Of a stretch of 64,000 nt of DNA, positions 1 through 10,300 are shown one piece after another. The notes under the pieces are model-generated. The model had not been told where the DNA came from, ran no database searches, and worked only from the letters and a program-made list of their open reading frames with translations. Made by a program: the position numbers and the translations under genes. Source of the DNA: Crocinitomicaceae bacterium. GTDB taxonomy: Bacteria > Bacteroidota > Bacteroidia > Flavobacteriales_D > Crocinitomicaceae. Position 1 is the first letter of the stretch. Every line of letters starts with the position of its first letter. Location of the stretch: the NCBI GenBank assembly GCA_029254025.1, contig JAQWYK010000018.1, positions 1 to 64,000 on the forward strand, in the 5' to 3' direction.

Positions 1-285
1 TTCGCATTACAACTTCTTACTATTTTTAAACAAGAAATGCCCAATAACTTATCACAATTAGAAGAAGCTATACACAATAACAATATTGATCAGGTCAACA
101 AGCTAGGGCATAAAGTAAAATCTTCTTTCCGTTATTTCGAAATGCATGAAGAAGCTCAAATTGCTCTCTTTTTTGAAAACTTAATCGAAATTAATGACAC
201 CAATATCCAGATAATCCAGCAAAACATAAATCACCTAAATCAATTAGTTGCTAATTCCTTAAAAGAAATTGATGAAAATAGTTAA
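1..285 (+). CDS. Hpt-domain (histidine phosphotransfer) protein, 3' end only
   Basis: The reading frame is open to the left edge, so only the last 94 codons of a longer gene are visible. The segment reads as a helical Hpt domain: a helix, then a KLGHKVKSSF stretch in which the His codon at 109-111 fits the phospho-accepting His of the family pattern AHxLKGxS, then two further amphipathic helices. Hpt domains pass phosphoryl groups between receiver domains in multistep phosphorelays, so the missing N-terminal part could be a hybrid histidine kinase or a stand-alone Hpt protein. The next gene starts inside the last codons of this one. The first Met at codon 13 is unlikely to be the real start because the Hpt-like helix begins before it. 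Confidence 0.7.
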   Translation, partial: FALQLLTIFKQEMPNNLSQLEEAIHNNNIDQVNKLGHKVKSSFRYFEMHEEAQIALFFENLIEINDTNIQIIQQNINHLNQLVANSLKEIDENS

Positions 286-964
286 TCTTAATCAGTACGA
301 GGAAATATTAGCTGTTTTTGAATCAAGTTTTCCGATTGCTATATTAGAATTCTCCTCGGTTTATGGATTAATTTCTCCAAACTCTATTATAGGTGCTGAA
401 TCAATTGATTTCGTGAAGAAACGATTACCTAATAAAGTGTATGGGAGTTTGTTCACCAATGATCTATCATTGAATGGGCTCATAGAAAACAATTACATTA
501 AATTGATTAATGACTTAACAAAAGAAAATAAAAAGTTCTTCGTTAGACTCCCTATACAGTCACCAATTAAAATTGACAAAATTGTATCGATGGATCAATC
601 TCACCAGACACTCCTTGAACATCCTAAAATTACATCAGCTTTTGAACAAATTTTGATAAAATATAAAACTAGAAACACTAAATCGGATTTCTTCGAGAAG
701 AATTACCAATCACCAATAATATCTAGCCTTAACATTAGTGGAGCACAAACTGGAGCAATTACTAATGACTCCGAGGCATTGGACTTTGGTGTTAAGCAAG
801 GTATCCCATTATTTATAAAGACTGGTTTGCTAACGCCTCCGTATGGGTCATATCCTATATATTCAGTAAATTTTAAAACACACCGCTTCTCTTGCCACCG
901 CAATGGTCCAAACTCGCAAGATATTGATCAACTGCTCTCCTCTCGATTGGCTCATTCAAAGTAA
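272..964 (+). CDS. YrdC/Sua5-like protein (divergent threonylcarbamoyl-AMP synthase family)
   Basis: A 230-residue protein that I assign to the YrdC/Sua5 fold from three motifs: SSVYGL near residue 28 (family TxTVYGL), the pair Lys49-x-Arg51 followed by a short-chain stretch like KxR...PL, and Ser152-Leu-Asn154-Ile-Ser-Gly, matching the SxNxSG signature. Family members make threonylcarbamoyl-AMP for the tRNA t6A modification. Sequence between the motifs is divergent, so this may be a paralogue rather than the main TsaC. The start is ATG at 272; a TTG three bases upstream is less likely. It overlaps the end of the Hpt gene by 14 bp, suggesting translational coupling, and converges on the OmpA gene. 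Confidence 0.55.
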   Translation: MKIVNLNQYEEILAVFESSFPIAILEFSSVYGLISPNSIIGAESIDFVKKRLPNKVYGSLFTNDLSLNGLIENNYIKLINDLTKENKKFFVRLPIQSPIKIDKIVSMDQSHQTLLEHPKITSAFEQILIKYKTRNTKSDFFEKNYQSPIISSLNISGAQTGAITNDSEALDFGVKQGIPLFIKTGLLTPPYGSYPIYSVNFKTHRFSCHRNGPNSQDIDQLLSSRLAHSK

Positions 965-995
965 GACTTCAAAAAAATGGCAGGTTAAAACACAC

Positions 996-3404
996 TTATT
1001 CCACAATAATAAATTCAGTTCTTCGGTTAAGCTCATGCATTTCTTCTTGTTCCTCAGCTGTAGCTGCGTCAATCTCCTTCTGGCTGACTTTTAATTTGCT
1101 TTCACCAAATGCTTTGGACTTAACTTTATTAGATGGTATACCATTAATAATTAAGTACTCTCGAGTTGATTGTGCTCTTCGGTCTGATAGTAACAAGTTA
1201 TAATATTCGCCACCACGAGAATCCGTATGAGAACGCACCTCAATAACGACTTCAGGGTTATTCTTCATAAAATTCACAACCTTATCCAGCTCTATTGTGG
1301 CATCAGGTCTAATGTAGGATTCATCGTAATCGAAATAAATATCTTTCAATATCACAATATTCTCGATATCCGTACCATATCCTATTTTATATAACTTGAC
1401 TGGGTTCAATGTATCACTAATTATAATGGCCGGGTTTTCAGTTAAAGGAGCATTAAAAATATATTTCTCATTTGTGAATCCCTTTTTCGAAAAAGCAACA
1501 ATATAGTCAACGTTCATGCCATATCTCAAGCTTGGTAATATCTCCGATTTAAAATCACCGTTCACATCTGAAATGAAGGTCATCAATGTATCTTGAGATT
1601 TACTAATTACATCAATCTGAGTATTAGGGAGGGGAAATATCTTATTCGGATTTTCAGGGTCAGCTCCGTAAACCATACCTTCCACATGGTAATCAATTCT
1701 AGGTGTAATTATAAAATCTACATTTTCGTACTTTGTCTTTTTAGGATCTACAGTTACTAATGAACTCTCTTCAAAATAATTATCGGCAGCAACGATAACG
1801 TTTACTTTCTGAATTTCTTCATAAATTCCGAGTTCATACTTTCCGTCTTCATCCGTACGAATAGAATCAAGAATTTTCCCATCCTCATCAACTAAATTAA
1901 GTAAAATATTACTCTTCGTTGAGCCACTCGTGACATCCTTAATTGATCCCGAAATTGTACCGTAAAACTTAAATACTTTGTTTTGTTTAAAGGCAACCAA
2001 AAATTCGTTAGCAAGGGCCGTGGTGTCGTAATTATTCGTTGACACATAACCAAAATCTTGGTTTGTATTATTAACAAAAGAAAATTCGTCCTTCGAAGAG
2101 TTAATTGGTTTACCCAAATTCAACGAACGAATTCCAATACCATCGCTATTAATAAGTCCTGCGAATAAATCATATCCACCCATAGAGCGATTACCATTAG
2201 ATGAAAAATATACAACATTATTTTCAGACTTTACGTGCGGATAAATTTCATTACTTGAAGAATTAATTTGCTTTCCAAGATTAGTGATTTCAGTAATGTC
2301 TCGACCTGAATCTAATAGTTTTGCGCGGTATATATCCATTCCACCAAATCCACCTGGTAAATTCGCACTAAAATAAATATACTTTCCATCATCAGAAATG
2401 CTCGGATATGAGCAATCCTCTACACCTTGAGTCCCAATAGGTAACTCTACAACATTAGATAATTTATTTCCATCAAAATCAGCAGAATAGATGCGCATTG
2501 GCAAAATATCATCTTCATTGGAAATAACTCTATCAATTCCGACATTCATTATGTCAGAAAAGTTATTAAAAAACAACCCTGTTTTTGAAAGGGCATTCTT
2601 TACTTTGGAGCTGTCAGAACTAGCTCTTTCTAATTCATCTTCAGGTATTACATTAAGACGACGTTTTCCAAGCTTATTTGCCGAGAAAAAGACTTTTTTG
2701 TTGGCTCTATCATAAAAAACATGGGAAACATTAAAATTAGCCGTGGTATCAATTTTTAATAAATTCAAATCTGATATTAACCCACTCGAATCTCGAACAC
2801 CCGTGAAAATATGATAATAACTACTCCTATCCTGCGCATGCTCGCGAGTGGTCAAATAACTCAACCTTTCATTTGAGATAATAATTAGGGAGTCTTCCGT
2901 GAAGTAGGACGAGCTAATTTGATTGTTTGGTGAATCACATGCTTTAAAGAGACTATCAATTTTTAAAATTTCAAAATCATCCGTGCGCTCATTATTACTT
3001 AAATCATTCAATAAATCATAATTAATGATAAACTCATTGATATCATCGTTATCACCATACTTCTCCTTGTAAAGATTGGCCATGTCAAGAGCTTTATCCA
3101 AACGACCATCCCACTTGTATAAATAGATTAGATAGGCAAAGTCCTTGTCTTTCAACAAATCTTCACTGTACATAAAGCGAAACCACTCTAACGATTTTGA
3201 ATAATTTCTTGAATAGAAATAAGAAAGTGCTAATTTCCGAGCCAATTCTGCTTCATTTACGCCTCTTTCCAAAACATCCTCATAGCCTTCAGCTGCGTAA
3301 TAATACCTTTTTTGATCAAACATTTTATCTGCATAGCTAAGCCGAGCAGATTGCGCCAAAGCGACAATTGGAAATAAAGTAAGAATAATCAATACTACTT
3401 TCAT
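996..3404 (-). CDS. PorE-like OmpA-family protein (TPR, PD40 propeller, CRD, OmpA C-terminal domain)
   Basis: An 802-residue periplasmic/outer-membrane protein with a signal peptide ending near residue 18 (no lipobox Cys). Domain order by reading: TPR-like helices about 20-135; WD40/PD40 beta-propeller blades about 150-470 with repeated YIYFSANLPGG-type strands; two carboxypeptidase-regulatory beta-sandwich segments about 485-665; and an OmpA C-terminal peptidoglycan-binding domain about 690-802 with SHTDSRG and NRRTEF. This is the architecture of PorE of Porphyromonas gingivalis, which anchors the T9SS to peptidoglycan. It is the third gene of the locus with the HYR adhesin and PorP/SprF, 17 bp after the latter, so I infer it anchors that machine. 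Whether it is the general PorE or an adhesin-specific paralogue cannot be told here. Confidence 0.85.
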   Translation of the reverse strand: MKVVLIILTLFPIVALAQSARLSYADKMFDQKRYYYAAEGYEDVLERGVNEAELARKLALSYFYSRNYSKSLEWFRFMYSEDLLKDKDFAYLIYLYKWDGRLDKALDMANLYKEKYGDNDDINEFIINYDLLNDLSNNERTDDFEILKIDSLFKACDSPNNQISSSYFTEDSLIIISNERLSYLTTREHAQDRSSYYHIFTGVRDSSGLISDLNLLKIDTTANFNVSHVFYDRANKKVFFSANKLGKRRLNVIPEDELERASSDSSKVKNALSKTGLFFNNFSDIMNVGIDRVISNEDDILPMRIYSADFDGNKLSNVVELPIGTQGVEDCSYPSISDDGKYIYFSANLPGGFGGMDIYRAKLLDSGRDITEITNLGKQINSSSNEIYPHVKSENNVVYFSSNGNRSMGGYDLFAGLINSDGIGIRSLNLGKPINSSKDEFSFVNNTNQDFGYVSTNNYDTTALANEFLVAFKQNKVFKFYGTISGSIKDVTSGSTKSNILLNLVDEDGKILDSIRTDEDGKYELGIYEEIQKVNVIVAADNYFEESSLVTVDPKKTKYENVDFIITPRIDYHVEGMVYGADPENPNKIFPLPNTQIDVISKSQDTLMTFISDVNGDFKSEILPSLRYGMNVDYIVAFSKKGFTNEKYIFNAPLTENPAIIISDTLNPVKLYKIGYGTDIENIVILKDIYFDYDESYIRPDATIELDKVVNFMKNNPEVVIEVRSHTDSRGGEYYNLLLSDRRAQSTREYLIINGIPSNKVKSKAFGESKLKVSQKEIDAATAEEQEEMHELNRRTEFIIVE

Positions 3405-3421
3405 AATCTAAGTTTTGCAAA

Positions 3422-4330
3422 TTAAAACAATCGTGGACCTGTAACTTGCCCCTTTCTAAAGTAAAAGTCATAAACTAGCACCAATTCATGTGAACCAAAG
3501 CTACTTCTTGACATTGAAGTTGTCGCCATATCATAGGAATATCCTACTCTGAAACTATTTCTCAATAAAATTTGAGCAAAAAGACCAAAGCTGTCCTGCA
3601 ATCTGTAATTCAATCCGAAAAAGAATTGGTCATAAATTATCCCAGTCGCTGTTAAATCAAATTGGAGAGGAGCATTCGCAGTCCATTTGATGAGTGTTGA
3701 AGGGCGAATTTTCCACATTCTATTCAACTCAATATATGTTCCACCTGAAAGATAAATGTGGCGTTGATCTTGAAATTCTAATTGGCCTTGATCTTTATTT
3801 TGAACTAATCTAGGGATAGAAAACCCTGCAAAATACTTTTCACTTCTGTAGTAAATACCAGCACCAACATTTGGTAAGACATTATTAGAATAATTACCTG
3901 CAAATGCAGGGTCATTATTTTGATCTAAACTAAGTGCACCAAAGTCTGCATTAAGGAAGTTCAATCCACCTTTCATTCCAAGAAATATTCTTCCTGGAAT
4001 TGCATCGAATTTCAAAGCATAAGATGCATCAATATTGATCCAATTTTGTCTTAGTGGACCTGTAACATCATTCAGCATGGAAAAACCTAGACCTAGTGAT
4101 TTATATTTAGTAGGTGTATTAGCAGTCAATAATTGAGTTCTTGGTGCTCCATCAACACCAGCCCATTTCACCCGTGAAATAAGACCGAGTGATAGCTGAT
4201 TCGACGATCCAGCATATGCCGGATTATAATAAAGCATATTATCCAAATACTGTGTGACCTGCGTCTCTTGTTGAGCAATCAATTGAATCGAAGCACAAAC
4301 TAAGCTTATAAATAATGTTATTTTTTTCAT
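3422..4330 (-). CDS. PorP/SprF family type IX secretion outer-membrane protein
   Basis: A 302-residue protein with a signal peptide (about residues 1-19, ending LIAQ) followed by the PorP/SprF family pattern: QETQVTQYLDNMLYYNPAYAGS near the N-terminus, then alternating amphipathic strands typical of a FadL-like barrel, ending in a short Lys/Arg-rich tail. Members bind the periplasmic side of the T9SS, and specific paralogues such as SprF are needed to export or attach adhesins with type B C-terminal domains. The gene lies 23 bp after the giant adhesin, which ends in such a domain, so this is probably its dedicated partner. It is followed by the OmpA-family gene in the same transcript. Confidence 0.9.
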   Translation of the reverse strand: MKKITLFISLVCASIQLIAQQETQVTQYLDNMLYYNPAYAGSSNQLSLGLISRVKWAGVDGAPRTQLLTANTPTKYKSLGLGFSMLNDVTGPLRQNWINIDASYALKFDAIPGRIFLGMKGGLNFLNADFGALSLDQNNDPAFAGNYSNNVLPNVGAGIYYRSEKYFAGFSIPRLVQNKDQGQLEFQDQRHIYLSGGTYIELNRMWKIRPSTLIKWTANAPLQFDLTATGIIYDQFFFGLNYRLQDSFGLFAQILLRNSFRVGYSYDMATTSMSRSSFGSHELVLVYDFYFRKGQVTGPRLF

Positions 4331-4353
4331 TTCTTAAATTTTAGTTAATCAAA

Positions 4354-7300
4354 CTATCTTTTTAGATAAACATAACCAGTATATAATTTTCCTTTATCTG
4401 GAGTATTGTCAAAACCTCCTAGAACAATTTGATAGTAATAAGTACCCTCTGGTAACTGATCTCCACCAACATTCATTACATTTTGAGATTGACCTGACCA
4501 CTCATTTTGATAATTATTATTCTCGTATACTTTGGCACCCCAACGATTGAATATCGTGATTTCTGTTTCCGGGTATGCTAGTATATTGTCTATTACAAAG
4601 AAGTCATTAATTCCGTCATTATTTGGTGAAATACCCTGAGGAACACTAATCTCGCAAAGATCAATTGTCACATTGAACGAACTTACATTTTGACATCCAT
4701 AATCACCAGTCACAACAACATCATAAATACCTGTTTGACTGGACTCTGCAAAGTAAACATTGTAAATAGAGTCATTTTGAAGTAAAATGTTAGTATCATA
4801 AATCCAATCATAAAAGAAATTCTCATTATAATTAGTTATCGAAACATCGAACGGATCACTTTCACATGCGATTACATCATAAATAGAGAACTCAGCAGGA
4901 GTTGGTAAAGGATGAACATACACAACAAACGAAACAGGATTTGCTAAATTGCCTGATGCATCCTCAGCGTTGTATGTTACGGTCGTGTACCCTGTAGGTA
5001 ATTCAATACCTGGATCACTCGTTGATGTTACAACTACATTAGGACATGCTTCATCTATTAATGGGAGATCCCAAGTTACAGTATCAAACTCACAGAATAC
5101 AAGTGTATCAGTTGGAAGACCTAAGATAATCGGAATTACAGTGTCTAACACGTCTATTTCGAATGAGCATTGATCCGTATTACCGCCTAGGTCAGTTACA
5201 ACATACGTCACTGTCGAGAGTCCTACAGGGAAGAACGTACCACTCGTATCACTCGATGTAACGTTAAAAGAACAATTGTCGGTAGCCACAGGTTCAGCCC
5301 AGAACACCTCCACCCCACAGTCAGTAGCTGTAGAATAAACAATTGTATCAATAAAAGGACAAATGATCACCGGCGGAACTGTATCTAAAACTGTCACTTC
5401 GAATGAACAAGTCCCTACATTTCCTTGAGCATCAACGCCTGCATATGTCACAGTATTAGTTCCACCGAAAAATACGTGCCCACTAACGTCATTGAAGCCA
5501 AAAGCAGCAGAAGTATCAACCGTAGCTCCTGAAATTGTCCATAATACAGCAATGGTTGAACAGTTATCGGATACACCAACGGTGTCTATACCAAATACAT
5601 TTGTCTCACATAACCCTGGGTCCGTGTATACCAATGTATCTGCTGGACAAATCACAACTGGAGCTTCAACATCCTCAACATTCACTTCGAATTGACAACT
5701 AGCAGTATTACCAACTGTATCAACTACGGTATAGGTTATAATACTTGTTCCCGTATTAAATAGAGTTCCACTAACATCATTGATTCCTGATATAGCCGAT
5801 GTATCTATTGTTGCTCCACCAATAACCCAAGTTTGCGAGCTGTACGAACAATTTTCAAATACAGCTAGTTCTAGTCCATTCACAATAGCAGCACACAATC
5901 CTGGGTCTGACCCTACTAATGTATCAGCAGGACAAGTAAGTACAGGAGCAACTGTATCTTGCACAATAACCTCGAAAGAACAAGAGGCTGAATTACCAGC
6001 AGTATCAACTATAACATAAGTTACTACTGTCGTATCTAAATTGAATACTTCTCCACTCGCATCGTTTATTCCTGTTAATGGACTATCATTTACAGTCGAT
6101 CCAACAAACGACCAGAATTGGTCAACAACAGTACAGTTATCATCAATAACTGGGGTTAACCCATTTACGTCAGTATCACATGTCACTAATGATGCATATA
6201 CAATGGTATCTGATGGACAAATTATTGATGGGGAGATGGTATCTTCCACAATTATTTCAAAAGAACATGAGGCAGTATTTCCTGCTGTGTCCACTACTGT
6301 ATATGTGACCAATGTAGTATCTAAATTAAAGGTTTGGCCACTTGCATCATTAATCCCATTCGAAGGACTATTTCCAGAAGTTGCACCAGAAAATGCCCAC
6401 AACTGATCAACGATTGAACAATTGTCACTTGATGAGATAACATTAATATTAGTTACGATTGCGTCACAAACAGCCAAGTCGGTTGAGACAAGGGTGTCAT
6501 TCGGACAAACTAGAATTGGAGCAATTGTATCTTGAACAATTACTTCGAAACTACATGATGCCGAATTTCCAGCGGTATCTATAATCGTATATGTAACTAA
6601 TGTGGTGTCAAGATTGAACGTCTGTCCACTTGCGTCATTGAATCCTACAACTGCACTAGAGTTTACAGTAGAACCACTAAATTCCCACAAATGAGCTACT
6701 ACAGAACAATTGTCTGTTGAACTAACAACGTTAATATCATTAACAACAGCATCACAAACTCCAATTTCCGCAGGTACAACAGTATCATTTGGACATATTA
6801 CAATTGGCGCTACAGAATCATTGACTATAACATTGAAGGAACATGAAGCCACATTACCAGCAGTATCCGTAACAACATATGTTACAAAAGTAGAGTCCAA
6901 ATTGAACGTTTCCCCGCTAGCATCATTGAAACCTACTCCAGAGCTCGAAGCAACAGTAGATCCATTAAAGGTCCATGTCAAAGAAACCGTTGAACAATTG
7001 TCATCAATTGATGGAGCAATGTCGTTAACAACAGCGTCACATGATGATAATGATGTAAACACACTTGTATCTGATGGACAAATTATTGTTGGACTTATTG
7101 TGTCTTGTATTATTACTTCGAAACTACAAGTAGCAATATTTCCAGCTGTGTCAATAATAGTATAAGTAACTAACGTCGTATCCAAATTAAATGTATTTCC
7201 ACTAGCGTCGTTAATACCATTTGACGCACTATTTCCAATAGTTGATCCACTGAAAGTCCAAAGTTGGTCAACTACTGAACAGTTATCATCAATAATCGGT

Positions 7301-10300
7301 GATAAACCATTAACAACTGCGTCACAAACTGCTAAATCAGTTGGTACAATTGTATCATTAGGACAAATTATTGTTGGACTGATTGTATCTTGAATAATTA
7401 CCTCGAAACTACAAGTTGCACTATTACCAGCTGTATCAATAATCGTGTATGTGACTATCGTTGTATCTAAATTAAATGTGTTTCCACTTGCATCATTAAT
7501 ACCTGTTGCTGCGCTATTTCCAATAGTTGATCCACTGAAAGACCATAACTGATCAACCACAGTACAATTATCATCGATTATAGGTGATATGCCGTTAACA
7601 ACTGCATCGCAAACTGCTATATCAGTAGGAACAATTGTATCACTAGGGCACGTAATCGTTGGACTAATCGTATCTTCAACAATAACCTCGAAACTACAAC
7701 TTGCACTATTACCAGCTGTATCAATAATGGTGTAGGTAACTAATGTTGTATCAAGACTGAATGTCTGTCCTGAAGCATCATTAATACCTACTGGAGGACT
7801 CGAATTAACTGAAGCTCCTGAGAAATCCCATAATTGACTTACAACAGTACAGTTATCATCAAAAGCAACAATATTAATTCCATTGACAATTGCATCACAC
7901 ACAGCAATATCAGTAGACACTGTTGTATCATTAGGACAAGTTAATGTAGGAGGAGTTGTGTCTTGCACAACTACCTGGAATGAACATGAACCAGTATTTC
8001 CTGACGTATCTACTACCGTGTAAATTACAATCGTAGTATCAAGGTTAAATGTATTACCTGATATGTCATTGAAACCAACACCAGCACTCGAAGCAACAGT
8101 AGCCACACTAGCATCCCAAAGTTGAGCTACCACCGAACAATTGTCATCAAAAACGGGAGTTAATCCATTCACTACTGCATCACACACAGCTAAATCCGTT
8201 GCAACTACTGTATCACTAGGACAAATTACTGTAGGAGAAATTGTATCTTCAACTATCACTTGGAATGAACAAGAAGAAGATAAGCCAGCTGTGTCAGTAA
8301 TAATATAGGTAACCAACGTTGTGTCTAGATTAAACGTTTGACCGCTTGCATCATTAATACCTGTTAAAGCACTTGCTCCAGAGGTAGCACCAGCAAAGGT
8401 CCAACTTTGATCGGTTACAGTACAGTTTTCAATAAATGAAGGATTGATTCCATTGACAATTGCGTCACAAACTGCTAAATCAGTTGATACAACTGTATCA
8501 TTTGGACATATTATCAAAGGAGCGGTGGTATCTTGAACAACGACTTCAAATGTACATGTCGACGTGTTTCCAGAAGAGTCAGAAACTACATATGTCACAA
8601 CTGTTGTATCCAAATTGAACGCTTGACCACTTATGTCATTGATAATAGTTGGATCAATACTTGAAGACACTGTTGCTAATGCCATTGACCAAGACAACCC
8701 TTCAACACCGCAGTTATCGTCTATAACAGGGGTAAGTCCATTTACAATAGCATCACAGACTCCTGCATCTGTTGCAACGGTAGTGTCGTTTGGACAAATT
8801 ATCGTTGGAGGAACAGTATCTTGTGTAATAACATAAAACGAACATGTTCCAACATTTCCCGCAGTATCAAGTACAGTATAAGTAACTAAAGTAGAATCTT
8901 GATTGAACAGCTGTCCACTTGCGTCATTAAATCCTGTTGGAGCTGAACTTCCAGTTGTTGCACCTGTTAAATCCCAAGTTAATGAAATTACGCTACAGTT
9001 ATCATCCAAAGAAATAGCCGCTATGTCGTTAACAATTGCAGTACAGGTGGAAGGATCAATGTTTAAAACAGTAGTATCATTAGGACAAACGACAACAGGG
9101 ACCTCAGTATCTTGCACAATTACTTCAAAAGAACAAGTCGCACTATTTCCGGCCGTATCTACTACGATATATGTAACTAACGTTGTATCTAAATTAAATG
9201 TATTTCCACTTGCATCGTTTATTCCAGTCAATGGAGACGAACCAGACGTAACTCCTGAAAAAGACCAAGTTTGCTCAATTATCGAACAGTTATCAGAAGC
9301 AATCGGAGCAATACCATTAACAATAGCATCACATACGCCTAAATCATTTGAAACAACTGTGTCATTAGGACAATCAATGATTGGGTTTTCATTGTCTTGA
9401 ACAACAACTTCAAATGAACAAGATGCAGTGTTTCCAGCATTATCAAATACCTCATAAAGCACTAGTGTAGTATCTAAGTTAAAGACTTCTCCGCTTGCAT
9501 CATTTATACCAGTTGGTGCGCTAGCGGAAATTGTTGAACCCGTAAATGTCCAAAGTTGAGCGGTAACAGCACAATTATCATCTGTGGAAACTGGTGCAAT
9601 ACCATTTACTATTGCCCCACAAGATAATGGGTCATTTGAAACAACAACATCTGCAGGACAAATTATAGTAGGAGGTTCATTATCAATTACTATCACGTTG
9701 AAAGAACATGTTCCAGTATTGCCAGCTGTATCTGTCACGGTGTACGTCACTATGGTTGTGTCACCGTTAAATATGGAATTACTTGCATCATTAAACCCTG
9801 TAGCTGGAGAATTTCCAGTTGTAGCACCTGTAAAATCCCATGTTAGAGATATTACACTACAGTTGTCAGCAGTTGAAAGAGCAGCAATTCCATTTACCGT
9901 TGCCTCACAAGTACCTGGATCAACATTCACAACAACCTCAGATGGACATGTAACAATAGGGTTTTCAGTATCCTGAACAATAACATCAAAAGAACAAGTT
10001 GCAGTATTACCAGCCGTATCTACTATTACATATGTTACTAATGTAGTATCCAAATTGAAAGTAGAACCACTTGCATCGTTAATTCCTGTTGCGAGTGAGT
10101 TTCCAGCAGTAGCTCCAGAAAACGACCATGTTTGTTCAATAACTAAACAATTATCAGTAGAAATTGGAGCTATACCATTTACTACAGCGGCACATATGCC
10201 TGGATCATTTGAAACAACCGTTTCACTTGGACAAGTAATAATTGGAGCTTCTATGTCCTGAACAATTACATTGAAAGAACAAGTTGCGGTATTACCTGAA

